Source of the DNA: Phoenix dactylifera
Taxonomy: Eukaryota > Streptophyta > Magnoliopsida > Arecales > Arecaceae
DNA: 64,000 nt
Assembly: GCF_009389715.1 (NCBI RefSeq)
Contig: NC_052399.1
Coordinates: 17,859,646-17,923,645 of the forward strand
Direction: 5' to 3'
The position numbers were made by a program, and so were the translations under genes. Below are positions 47,862 through 60,800 of the stretch, one piece after another. The notes below the pieces were generated by a model. The model ran no database searches. It saw nothing but the letters and a program-made list of their open reading frames with translations, and had not been told where the DNA came from. Each line of letters starts with the position of its first letter. Positions within the stretch are counted from its first letter, which is position 1.

Positions 47862-49629
47862 GTTGATGACAGCCGCTAAAACTGCCACGCCTATGCCCCT
47901 GTCTCTGCCACTAGAACAATTCCGTGACGTGTTATAGGAAAGCAAATGCTGGAAATTCGAATATTCTTCATTCATATATTAAATCATGAAGGAAAAACAG
48001 CTTAGGAGCACCTACCCCAGTTAAGGTTCCACCAAAATTATCATATGAACGATATTCTCTTTGTTTCCTCTTCACCCGGTGTCGTCGAATCTGGTGGCGG
48101 AAGGATGCAGCATTCCGAGCCGATGTATCCATCCCTGATTGGCCTTGCAACATTCCGAGCCGATGTATCCATCCCTGATTGGCCTTAGGAGGTGAGGCAC
48201 CCCCCCAATAAGGCTGATAGAGACAGGAAACTGTGACTTCAAATTGTGGAGTGTCTCCACATAACATGATGCTATAAGCATGGCTAGCTATTGTATTATG
48301 TGAGCTGAATATTCTCCTGAAGAAATTCCAAGAGAGGGTTATTTTCTTGCTTTTACCCCAAGTATCACAAGTCTGATATCATCGATCTGGCGATTAACAC
48401 CATGCAGGGCAAGGTTTCTTGTTATCATGTTCTCATCACTGAAGCTAGTTCCTTATAATTATTTCTCTTATTTTGTAACTATTGTTTGAAATCTATCTAA
48501 TTATCAAATTTAGTGCAACCTCAAGTATTAATCAACAATTATATGCAATGAAGGTCATGGTTCTACTTCTACAAAAACACTTCCTTACATTTACAACTAG
48601 ACAGATAATCCCAGTCATATGTCTAGCAAGGATGATTTGGATTCAAAAGGACAGGTTCAGTGAATTTGTTTCTTCAATGAAGTGAAGGGGTTCAATCAGT
48701 GAGTTTGCTTCTTGTCTGTGAATATCAGTAATTTCTCTTTGCTGCTTTATATAACTGGCACGTGTCCTTAATTTTCAATTAAGGAGCATGGTTTTGCAAT
48801 TTAAATCCTATTTTTAGAGAGAAAACAAGTTTCTACTTGCTGCGAGTGGAATGTCCGAATAATTGTTTAATAAAATGGGGTGAAATTCCCAGATGGATTA
48901 AGGGATGGTGAGCTACGTACGTAGCCGATCACACTGGAACTATGTTATGAGATACTTCAACAAATTTTATTGCTCAATTTTATAATATTCTATTTTCTGA
49001 TTTCCATGAATGCATCTATACTTGTATTAATTAATTCACCCGGCTTACCAAAAATAAATAAGGACTAATTTTTAGCATGGTGGTTGATGGAGCATGCATG
49101 TACATTCCGTGCTTGCACCATAACCATCATATATAGGTATCCATGCGGAAGAATTATTCGTTGGTTAAAAAGTTTTGACGATGGCAAACCGCCACCTTGC
49201 TGCCATGACGGATTCTCATTCTCTATCAGCATAACATTATTGAGCTCAGGCATCTTAACCTAATCCAATGTTTCCCTATTCATCTTTCCTTCTATTATTT
49301 ATAGGTATTATTCTCCCCGATCCGCTAACATACCCCTCAATCCCACTCCTCTCTCTACTTGCACCACCACCACCTCGACCTCTAAAACCCTTTATATTTC
49401 CACCCCTCTTCCATTAACCCCTTCACTTCACGCAAGCACCAATTAAAGCTTATTAACAATCTCTCTCTCACATCCTACACCGGCATTGCCAGGCTCTGAA
49501 AGCACCAGAAGTCTTCTGCTCATATAAAGTAAGCAATGGCATGCACCTATTCTCATGAGCGTTTCCTTTTTCCCAATCACCAACGACTTAAGTCGCCCAT
49601 AACGATTTTTTTTATTTTTCAAACAGGGA
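47862..49629. other. Intergenic region upstream of ALMT
   Basis: Unique sequence beyond the duplication. It holds two 40-bp direct repeats at 48111-48186 and no gene I can support. A pyrimidine-rich leader lies at 49330-49470. A probable 5' UTR intron runs from GT at 49529 to AG at 49626, three bases before the ALMT start codon. Confidence 0.5.
48111..48186. repeat. Two 40-bp direct repeats
   Basis: Units at 48111-48150 and 48151-48186, each starting CATTCCGAGCCGATGTATCC, the second cut short by 4 bases. Identical where they overlap, so a recent local duplication. Confidence 0.92.
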
Positions 49630-52600
49630 ATGACTGGAAAGAGTGATAGTGTTAGAGTTGACATCCGCTTGCCATCGAAGGCTGTCCTACCAGAGTTTAT
49701 GAAGAAATCCAGTGATGATGAGAGCTTGTCACCCTGGAAATGGATATGGGACGTGTGGAAGTTCGCCCAGGAGGACACCAACAGGGTGACCTTCTCGCTA
49801 AAAGTGGGCCTGGCTTGTCTCCTGGTGTCACTTCTCATACTCTTCCGAGCGCCATACCAAGTGTTCGGGGTCAACATCATCTGGTCCATCCTCACCGTTG
49901 CCATCATGTTCGAATACACCGTCGGTATGTATCGAACGTCGTCCCCACGCCATGCATGCATGGCGACATGGGAACCGTTCTAGGTGCTTACGAACCCTAA
50001 TTCAAGCATGAAGCGCCATGTGTAGTGTAGGGTGACAACATTATTTTCCAGAGTGCATTATGCACATGAATTTATGCAAAGTATATATGGGACGTCGTAA
50101 TCTGATGGATTTATCTTTCAGCTGGAATTATAGGAAGTGAAATTAATTCAATCCATGCAGGCGCTACCTTCAATCGCGGATTCAATCGGGCCCTTGGAAG
50201 TCTACTAGCCGGAATCATTGCCATAGTGGTGATCCAAGTAGCCATGTCCACCGGACGCTTTGCAGAACCTTACGTCATTGGCCTCAGCATCTTCGTGATT
50301 GGTGCGTTCCCATTCCTTTATATGTTCCTCTCCATTATTATATATATATATATGTTCTTATGCCGTCACTCCACCAACCATTAGACACTAATCGGATGAC
50401 CGACCTTTACCATCCAACTAGAATTGGTTCCCGTCATCTAATCAAATCTTATATGGTGTTGTGGATAATGTCAAGTACGTACTTGCAGGAGCTCTTACGT
50501 CCTTTATGAAGCTATGGCCTTCGCTAGTCCCGTACGAGTATGGCTTCAGGGTCATCCTCTTCACCTACTGTTTGATTGTTGTCTCTGGCTACCGGATGGG
50601 CAACCCAATCAGGACTGCCATGGATCGCCTCTACTCCATCGCAATCGGTGGGCTCCTCGCCGTCCTCGTCAACGTCCTCATCTTCCCTATATGGGCCGGC
50701 GAGCAGCTGCACAAGGAGCTCGTCAAAACCTTCACCTGCGTCGCCGACTCCCTCGAAGGTTCCCCTCAACGCCCAATGAGTATTCCTGCAGCATTTCGCT
50801 GAAAGGCTAATGATACCGTCCCGTCTTCTTTGTTTTCTTTCCATAAGAGTGCGTGAAGAAGTACCTAAGTGATGATGGCTCCAACCGACCCGAGTTCGCA
50901 AAGGCTGTGATGGATGAATTCTCGGATGAACCGGCATTCCGGAAGTGCAAGGCTGCGTTGAACTCATCGACTAAGTTTGATTCCTTGGTACTCTACCTAG
51001 CTGTGACTCTTGTTCGTTCGATTTTGTGGTGTTCAAGATCATAAGCAGATAGATGATTCATTAATGCATGATGGTGACTCTTTTGGAAGGCAAACTCGGC
51101 CAAATGGGAACCACCGCATGGGAGATTCAAGCATTTCTTCTACCCATGGGAAGAGTATGTAAAGGTAGGCGCAGTGCTTCGGCACTGCGCTTATGAGGTG
51201 ATGGCGCTGCACGGCTGCCTGCATTCAGAAATTCAGGTATATATCATCTATCAGTCATGTAATGCTACGTTCCCGTCGTCCTTGCTTCCTTAGTTACGCA
51301 TCAATACTTATGAACACGGTATGTCTCTCCTGTGTTGTTATAAAAGATTTTTCGGTCTTAGGCCAAACTAGGAAGAGTTGGGTTCAAATGCCTTGGGAAT
51401 GGTTCTGAAAACCTACTTGTCCACATGCTTCCGCCTCCCAGGTGCTGCCCCTCTAGAGTCTAGACGAGAATAGAATCAGATGCTTTTATTTGCGCCAGAA
51501 CCTAATCCAATTGAAAACTTGTTGGCCTGGATTCAGCGATCACCGTCTGCATTAAGATTCCCCACATCTCCTTACAGACTAGTCTCTAATTCATAATTCA
51601 AGATCCGGGAATTGAATGGTTGTCCATGAACAATTTCACGTTCTGCCATGCAATATGAGAATCCATTTTTATAGGCCGAGTTTATTTGTTATGATCGTTG
51701 AAAGAACCATCCATCATCATTAATTATTCGCACAATAATATATTGTATCAGCAATTTTGGTTTCTTCTACCCTTCAAAAGATATCTAATATCATATTCCA
51801 AAGTTTTGGTCGTATTCCTGCCCTTTTTCTAAAACTGTAATTTTCCCTTGAGACAAATAATTCCTTAAGCCTGTCCACAGCAGCCGGACACCAAAACAAT
51901 GGAAAAGTGAACAAATCTCTGACAGCAGCCTCAAGCCTTTCCTTTATTTTGGAAATCTCCCATCATGGAATAAGGCATCCTTGGTAGTAGTATATAGCTC
52001 ACCTTATCATCATTACATATCACATCTCCCAATTCCGTCTATTACTATTCTGCAAATCAGCTAGTCAAAATCATCTTTGCTCCTTTGCCATGACACAACC
52101 CAAAAAATGGGTAGAAACTCCCAGACTTCCAACAGAGACTTCAATAGAGCAAACCTGATTATTTTAACTAAAAGCCAAAGAAAACACTCGTAGCTGAAGA
52201 AAAGGAGGATGTGCATCCAACTGTTGGTGATTTTCAAGACCTGACACAGTGATACATAACTAGAGGCCTGAAAGATGGCAGACTTGGTCCTTCAAAATGC
52301 TAGGATGGAGAACATTCTAACTACATAGAAAAGATATAGCAAACACTGCAAAAGCTGATTATGCTTTATTAAATGTCTTTATGCATACCACCATCTAGAA
52401 CCAAATGGACTGATACAAGATCATTGGCTTCATATAGCTGAACAAGACAAGCAACAACAGTAGCAGCTAGTAGCCTACCAAGCACAAGCAAAAGAACTGC
52501 AGGAACTCCAGAGCAAGTTGCTGAACTAAAATTGGCATTACCTGCAACTTAGTGCCTTGTGAATGAGTAGCAATATATATATATATATATATCTGCCATT

Positions 52601-53962
52601 CAGACAGAACTGAAACCTTACAAATCAAGATAACCCTGGCTTCCTCTCAAAATGGACAAATTCAAAGCATTGACTAGTAGAATTCTGTGCAACATGGTAA
52701 ATCTGAAGAAGGTCCACAATAGAAAAGTTTTCATGAAGATGCCTAAAAATCAATCATAACAAATGATGCAGAATGGTGCCAGATTTAATAGCAGTTTAAT
52801 CATATCTGCAAAGGACATGAATTGGAGAAGTATACGACCTGCTGACATTTATCTTTCATCTTAAACAGAGAAAATAGTGCTTGAGCAATAGATAACTTAA
52901 TTTAGCTCAATAATAGAACATGGAGCAGTTTCGCTTAAACAATAAAACCTAGATGAAATCATGTCAAGTTGCTATATCTAATTCGAGAGGACATAGTATT
53001 AGGCATCCACAGAAAGTTCAGCCATCTGATCAGATCAGTCACAAGAAGCACTTGATCAATTTCAAAGCTAAGATGAAATGACACACAAAACAAGTTAACA
53101 GTTTTTGAAATCTATATGATAAATATGCCGATTGTGGTGCCAAGTCTGAGCTACACCCTTACATGATGTACAAGCTTTTTCTGTTCAAGCTGATGTTAAA
53201 CCTTATCCAAAGTTCAAAACAAATATTCTGTATTGAGTGTTGGAGGAATTTTCACAATCTCTTGACTTTCAGCATAACAATCTAACGTCATATGCTTCAA
53301 AATATGGGTACTAGAACCTATTTCTGAAGAAAAGGCATCTTCCTGTTTTGCAGGCACCCTATAATCTTAGATGCACATTCCAGTCAGAGATCCTTGATGC
53401 AACCAACAAGGCAGCAGAGTTACTGCGCAGCCTGGGGAAAGACGTAAGCAACATGAAGCACAGCCTCCAAACAACCCTACTAAAGCGTGTTCATAGCTCA
53501 ATCGTACGCCTCCAACGCTCCATAGACATGCATTCCTATCTTCTTACTTCAAATCATGATTACCATGATTGCCCAGCAAAACCAGCTGCTAAACCCTTGA
53601 AAACTCTCTCTTTCAACCCAAAGGACTTCTCTGATTGCTTAACAGAGCCAGACGCTAACAAAGTAGAGCCCAACACACCATTAACAATGGCAGTCCAAGC
53701 TGAATCTTACCACGAGACTATGAAGAAGCAACAGAGGAGGCTCCATTCATGGCCTTCAAGAGAGGTTGATGATTTTGAAGAAGATGGAGCTATTGATGCA
53801 GAACTAATTCCAAGGATGCGTGCACTCGAAAGCACCACAGCTTTGTCACTTTCTACATTCACCTCACTGCTAATTGAGTTTGTGGCTCGACTTGATCACT
53901 TGGTTGAAGCTGTTGACAAGCTTGCCAAGATGGCCAATTTCAAGCAAGAGTGTACAAGCTAA
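49630..53962 (+). CDS. Aluminium-activated malate transporter family channel, ALMT9-like
   Basis: Six exons, 49630-49924, 50161-50301, 50489-50758, 50848-50987, 51090-51236 and 53354-53962, give 533 residues, a usual length for the family. The first half has about six membrane segments: SLKVGLACLLVSLLIL, VNIIWSILTVAIMFEYTVG, ALGSLLAGIIAIVVIQVA, PYVIGLSIFVIGALTSF, GFRVILFTYCLIVVSGY and YSIAIGGLLAVLVNVLIF. The second half is cytosolic and has the family WEP motif (WEPPHG, Trp288) and the VALHGC-like MALHGCLHSEIQ. The C-terminal ALSLSTFTSLLIEFVARL matches the ALMT9/ALMT4 group of vacuolar malate/chloride channels as I recall it, so tonoplast anion transport is the best guess. The exon 4 acceptor (AG at 50846-50847) is chosen because only it keeps frame. 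Intron 5 is 2.1 kb. All parts look intact. Confidence 0.94.
51237..53353 (+). other. Long intron 5 of ALMT
   Basis: 2117 bp between GT at 51237 and AG at 53352-53353. AT-rich, with a (TA)n run near 52571-52590. No transposon ends or coding exons seen in it. Confidence 0.7.
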
Positions 53963-55767
53963 AAGAAATCCCTAGAACTACCTATCTTCTTCTTGATCAC
54001 AAGTACAGAAGAGAAACTAGCATTTCTAAAAGAAGCAAACGCCTGAAAAAATACTGTTGAAATTAACAACAATCACATGTTCCAAACTTTTAATCTAGAG
54101 ACCCTGGATGCTCAAATTGTGTTGCTTCTGTATTTTTCTCACCACATTGGTAACAAAATGCTAAAACAAGCATGTCTCAGGGTCTAGATTCTTCAGAGGA
54201 ACTCGTGTAATGAAGTAAAGGAATATACTTTTAGAGCACTTGAACTACAAAGGTCAATCTAATTCAAGCTTAGAAATATGTACCCTTAACACATCCTTCT
54301 GTTGCATCAAAAGCTCAAAGGATTTTCATTAAAAAACTCAACACAAATTTAGATGTGTCACTGAGAAAAGTTCTAACATATTTCTTTCAATCACAAATAA
54401 ACCACAAAGAATAAGGCGACCATAATCACTTGGACCTTCTTTTGACAAATGCCTAGAAAATATGTTCCAGCACAATATACCACAGCCTCTGTAACCATTC
54501 TCGACCAAATCCATATTTCTAGCCTACTAAACAAGGCATCCAATATTAAATCACGAAAACAGAATCCAAGTTCTCCAACATTATATCATGTTCTGCTGAT
54601 AAATCATAAAAGAATTCCACAGTGCTGCGAAAATTGAAGATGATCCAAATATTTTACAGGGTATAAAACATATAGCAAGGAAGAATACAACAATTGCAAA
54701 ACTCAGCTCCTTGACAAATTAGTAATAGATTTTGACATAAAAAGCAATAAATAAGCCTTCTGACGAACATTTGCCATGATCAGGTGCTAAACCATCATTT
54801 CAGAGTTCCCCAGTATTCAAAGTCATCAAATATCCAAAACTTCCAGATAAAACATATTTTATCACCAAATCAGGAAGACGAAGCAAGCCTTGATCTAAGC
54901 TAATCCCCCCTAGCTCAATCCAATTTGCATTTGTGGTTAGCTCACAAAACCTAGTCTTTGTCAAAGAATCCAGCCAACTTTCCCTAGCTTAGTCCTTGAT
55001 CTAAGCTAAAATAAAAGCCATAACTTTGGCATTAACTAACCAAAAACTTTTCCCATCTATATCGGGTTAGTTTGTCAACCCAGATATCTTACTGACCTGT
55101 GCTTGATTGTAAAATATGTATACTCACACTTTAATGAGACATGCAAGAAACAATAAAATATCTGTTTCTATGTTAATCTTGGTGAACAGCTGATTAAGTT
55201 CAATTCAATAAAAATAGTCAAAAAAAAGTAGTTAACTAATCTTGTTACAGAAATAAGTAGCATATTGTAGATCAGCTCGCATTGTTGTATAGGTGAAAAG
55301 CCTGATCTCTTTTCCCAACTAAGCAATCAACTATCCATCGTCCTAACACTGATATAGGTTGCACAATATATAATTGATGAGAGGAAGCGTCTCTTAAGCT
55401 CACCTTCTTTTTATCTTGCCTCTATTTTGAAAATAGTAACTGCACAAAAACCTCTGTGCACCTCTAGCATAACATTTAATTTCGCTCCAACTCATCCCCT
55501 AGTAAATCATAACCTTTTGCTCGCCCAACATGCCCTTATAGTTTGGCCATTCTACCAAGGTAACTTGTTGAAGATTTTGCTTGACGATAATAAAGACTGG
55601 GTAGCACCCTGCCTCCCTTTTCCTTAAAAATTTTTTTTAAAAAAAAGCCTTGTCAAAGATCTCCACTCAAACCGCTCATTATCTCATGCAACTAATGTGC
55701 CTACTACAAATTATAGCTACAATTCAACTGTAAACTGGACATATATTGTAAATTCATGGCATGTGAT

Positions 55768-56733
55768 AAATAAAATCAGGCTGCCATAATTAATGATAAA
55801 TATTGTAAACTGATTTAACAGTACATTACCATAATTGTCTGTCAACTTCTCCAGAGTTCCAGAAAATTTATGCTTCCCAAAGCAGAAAAGTACCCACGAT
55901 ACATTTTCTGTCCAGATTCTATTTACAATGATCTGAAACCTAACAGAAGATCTAATCAGCTTGGGAGGAATCCTATCTAATTCAGATAAAGATTTGAACC
56001 CTTAGTTTGAGGAATTTATCATAACATGGATAAATATATGTATAATAGACAAACGTTAAATTCTGTATAAATGGTAGACACGACAGTATAAATTACCCTT
56101 TCCTTTCTCAATAAACAGGTGTAGTAAAGCAATTGATTTTGGAAGAATATCATCTTAAGTTGTTTATACTAGGTTGAATAACTGTTCTATTCTATCTCCC
56201 ACAGGCAGTGGAAGCCATAGTTTGGTAGTTTAGTATGAAAAATTACACAATTCTAACCGAGCTTACTCCAAAAGAGCAGCAAAATTCATTTTCATATTTT
56301 ATAAGGTGAAAATAAAAACAAGTTTGCAATATAACCCAGAAGACAGTTCATGCAAAAAAAAAATGCATAAAAGAACAGTACATTATACATGTGCAAATTA
56401 TGAACTCTTCAATTTTCTTCTTGGCGTCAATACATCAACAACAAAAAATCTGAACACTGCCAATAACTACATCCCATCAATGTTCTTGCTTACAAGATTT
56501 CAGGGGTGTTAGTAGTGAGCTACATCAGTCAAACAACGGTATGCAGATAATAACTTGTGCATCCTACTGTCATTTTCTTTCCTCAAGAAATTTTTTTTGA
56601 GAAATACATGAGCAACTATATAACCAGCAGCTGATATCCCATCAATGTTATTGCTTACAAGATTTCAGGGGTGTTAGTAGTGACCCACATCAGTAAGACA
56701 ACAGTATACAGATAATAACTAATGCATTATACT
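55768..56733. repeat. Local tandem duplication, unit 1 (966 bp)
   Basis: Matches 56734-57702 at an estimated 96-97%. Each unit itself has a roughly 165-bp internal duplication starting ATCCCATCAATGTT (56471 and 56636 here) that includes AAGATTTCAGGGGTGTTAG. No coding capacity. Confidence 0.92.
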
Positions 56734-57702
56734 AAATAAAATCAGGCCGCCATAATTAATGATAAATATTGTAAACTGATTTAACAGTACGTTACTATAA
56801 TTGTCTGTCAACTTCTCCAGAGTTCCAGAAAATTTATGCTTCCCAAAGCAGAAAAGTACCCATGATACATTTTCTGTCCAGATTCTATTTAAAATGATCT
56901 GAAACCTAACAGAAGATCTGATCAGCTTGGGAGGAATCCTATCTAATTCAGATACAGATTTGAACCCTTAGTTTGAGGAACTTATCATAACATGGATAAA
57001 TATATGTATAATAGACAAACTTTAAATTCTGTATAAATGGTAGACACGACAGTATAAATTACCCTTTCCTTTCTCAATAAACAGGTGTAGTAAAGCAATT
57101 GATTTTGGAAGAATATCATGTTAAGTTGTTTATACTAGGTTGAATAACTGTTCTATTCTATCTCCCACAGGCAGTGGAAGCCATAGTTTGGTAGTTTAGT
57201 ATGAAAAATTACACAATTCTAACTGAGCTGACTCCAAAAGAGCAGCACAATTCATTTGCATATTTTATAAGGTGAAAATAAAAACAAGTTTGCAATATAA
57301 CTCAGAAGACAGTTCATGCAACAAAAAAAAAATGCATAAAAGAATGGTACATTAAACATGTGCAAATTATGAACTCTTCAATTTTCTTCTTGGCGTCAAT
57401 ACATCAACGACAAAAGATCTGAACACTGCCAATAACTACATCCCATCAATGTTCTTGCTTACAAGATTTCAGGGGTGTTAGTAGTGAGCTACATCAGTAA
57501 AACAACGGTATGCAGAAAATAACTTGTGCATTCTACTGTTATTTTCTTTCCTCAAGAAATTTTTTTTGAAAAATACATGAGCAACTATATAACCAGCAGC
57601 TGATATCCCATCAATGTTATTGCTTACAAGATTTCAGGGGTGTTAGTAGTGACCCACATCAGTAAGACAACAGTATACAGATAATAACTAATGCATTGTA
57701 CT
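56734..57702. repeat. Local tandem duplication, unit 2 (969 bp)
   Basis: Second unit, with scattered substitutions and a 3-base longer A run. Its end lies about 110 bp from the last FCF1 coding exon, so it may be transcribed as FCF1 3' UTR. Confidence 0.92.
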
Positions 57703-57814
57703 GTTGTTTTCTTTCCTCCAGAGAAGTTTTTGAAAAATACAGAAGCAACTAACCAGCAGCTGACATCTGATGCAAAATAGAAGTGGTTCCATTTGCTGAA
57801 AAATACTCTAGTCA

Positions 57815-60800
57815 TCAAATTCTTGGAGCTGCATGGAACATCCAACATTAACCTCAGAGTAAATTACTGGGATGCACTGAATTTTTTTCACTTGGTAAAG
57901 ATGAATTAGTATATTAAATAAGAAAGAAAAGCAAATATTCTAAGGAAAAGAAATTATATAATAATATGCTAACATACAAAGAAAAAATAAAGAGCCTACC
58001 TCCTCCAATAGTTGCTTCTGGCAGCCGCTCGATTGAATACTTATGCTGTGTAATGTACATGACAGGAACTCCAGGAATCTGCCCAACACACAACATGTTC
58101 ATTTTCATAGGCACAATCAAAAGGGCTTTAGATTATCAATATTGATTTACCACATATACCTTGCGTATCCTTCGTTTCAAGTCTCTATCACATGTAGCAA
58201 CAATGTAACACTTGTGCTGTTCCAAAAAAGTAAGCACTTCTTAATGATAAGCTATAGGTAAAATACAGTCAAAATATATAGCATTCTCGAACCTCGTAGT
58301 TTATGGTAAGCGAGGCAATATTTAAAAAAATGCAACTGATGTTGCAATGATGGAAAGAAAACAATTACAGAGCTTATAAGAAAATGAAGGTAATTAGTCT
58401 GAAGCTTTGAGGGATGTGCTAAGCAACATCGAGCAGAAAAAAGTGCATCAATATTGTTATGACTTACGGCTCAAACAATAGCACACAGCAAGGTTTGCAG
58501 TCTCACTAGGCTCCATACTGGTCGTTGGTATGGTACATACCTCAGTACTGCTGCTCAGTACAGGCACTAAAGTTCCAGTACCCTACACTGCAGTATGCTA
58601 TGCCCCACACCAGGCAGTACAATCCAGTACAACCAGTCGTGGCATAATATGCTATAACAGTCCCTCACATTAACCCAGAAAAAAGGAGGGGGAGGGCGAA
58701 AGTAGAAAGGTAGAAGAGAAGGAATGTATTCAGAGGGAGAAAAAGAGAGCACATTTTCTTACAATCTGTGTAATCCTTGTTCTACTTACTAAGACCAATT
58801 GACTTTGGCAAAATGATTGTGCTACATTAATATGCAGCTGCTCCTCTTAGTATACTTGAGTGATATTGAGCTTTTATAGAAAAAATCCCTTTGCACCAAT
58901 TGACTAGGATTGATGTGACCCAATAAATGTTACAGTATATTAGTACTTAGTAGAACACCCATAGCTGATGTACATCAATTACATACTATAAAAGAAAGAT
59001 ATAACCAGATTTCATAAAAGAAATAACTAGCCAGAATTCTCATGCGGTTCTCTCCAAAGTAAACAATTTCTTCCTTTTTTTAGTACTCTTATCACGATCC
59101 TTGACTATACTACCTTTTTGGTACTTCCAGTAGTTTGAATTTTCTCCGTTCTTTCCCCCGATCTCATTTCTTTTTGAACATATAATATAACACTCTAAGC
59201 CTCAGTACGCATGCAAGCTCGTGCACACACATTTACACATATCTGAAGTTTGAGGTATTTTAGCACGTTAAGGAATAAACAATAAAGTGGAAAAATATTT
59301 AGAACATCTTATACACTTCCAGCATAAAGGTGGTTGCGCACAACTACACTGCCAGTCTTTCTGATAAAAGATAGCAAGTTGTGGTACAAAGACATGTACA
59401 TATGCATTCAATGTTACCTGAGTGACCCTTTCAACAATGCAATCATCAGCATAAGTTCCTTTATGTGTGCATGGTAGTCTCTCAAACCTAGGGTCCTTGG
59501 CGATCCTGTCACAGTAACAGAGAAGGCACCATGCTTAGAGAAATCAAATTATTGGCAAGATTGTGAGGGATTTGCATGTGCAAAGAACATGCAATCTTAC
59601 AGATTGCAGTCAAGACAAGGCAATAAGAAAGAATTATTTAAGCCCACATGTAACATGAAAATGACCATCCCGTCAGACCAAACAGGAAAAGGCGTTCCTA
59701 CCTTAGAGCTACACGATACTTCTGTCCCAGTTTTTCAAGCTCAGCCATAACACAATCCGTGATGCACGGAGTGCCTTCACAACCCAATAACAAAGATGCA
59801 ATAAATCGAAAAATAAATTCCAGGTTTAAACATTAATCCTACTATAATAAATGAAAAAACATAATGAAACAAACTGCTAGCATTCTGTGTCGACTCACAT
59901 TTTGCATAGAGGCAGTCCATCATTCCCTTCTCCAAATCCAACTGCATGAAAACACAAGTCATCAATCATGCAAACATCAAGACAATAAATTATAGCACAG
60001 AATCTTATTTAGTAGCTCTCATCTGATAAGTTGTGCTTCAAAGATGACCAACGTTCGCTATACCAAATACTATTTTTCCCACATCTAGAGCCCATACTCC
60101 TACCAAGTCTCATGGAATCCTAGGGAGTTGTTGCACTAGTTTTTGTGGAATAAGCAACCTTCTTGTCAACCACCCTTCCAAGTCTTCTAGTAAGCTCCTC
60201 TCTTGCTTAAAGTTGCCTTGTATAGGAATTTTGAAACAATTTATAGAAATTTCATTAGATTGATAGCTAGTCACAAGAAGTTCCTGGACATCAATGAATC
60301 ATAACTTGATCAACATAACTGAACCCACCTATATGAAAAGATTTACCATTTGACATGGTTACTAAGGTACATGTAACCATATAATAAATAATCAGTAAAC
60401 CCTACCACTGACCTTGAAAAGAACATGCCAATCAACCATCACCATTTGGCCCTCCCATCAGAACAATTCCCAATCATTTGCAACTTCTTCAAATATTCCA
60501 TGAAACATCCCATCATCCCATCCTTTTTCATTACGCCCCCCCAACCTTCAGAGTCAAACCCAGAATCATCAAAGCCTCTTTTCTTCCTTGTTGCACAAAT
60601 CCACACCAGAAAATTAACTACTCAGCACTTTCACCATCATAAGGTGAGGCCACTGCTTCTTCAGATGACTCATTTCTAAGTATTTATTTTTCCTTCTTTC
60701 CTGCATACTTAATAAGTAGCAGAAATATTTGTTGTCAAGGAACAGCATCTTTGGCAACCTCATAAGTAGGGCCTATGCAAATATTTGGACATTATGATCT

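Larger units (their letters stand above)
53963..57814. other. Intergenic region between convergent ALMT and FCF1 3' ends
   Basis: AT-rich, no gene supported. The right half is filled by a roughly 970-bp tandem duplication (55768-57702). The 3' UTRs of both genes should lie in the two ends of this stretch. Confidence 0.6.

Noticed and set aside
49443..49961. 172-codon minus-strand frame opposite ALMT exon 1
   Set aside because: Antisense shadow of a well-supported ALMT exon with correct splice sites.
50524..50967. 147-codon minus-strand frame opposite ALMT exons 3 and 4
   Set aside because: Antisense shadow; the + strand matches ALMT across two exons.
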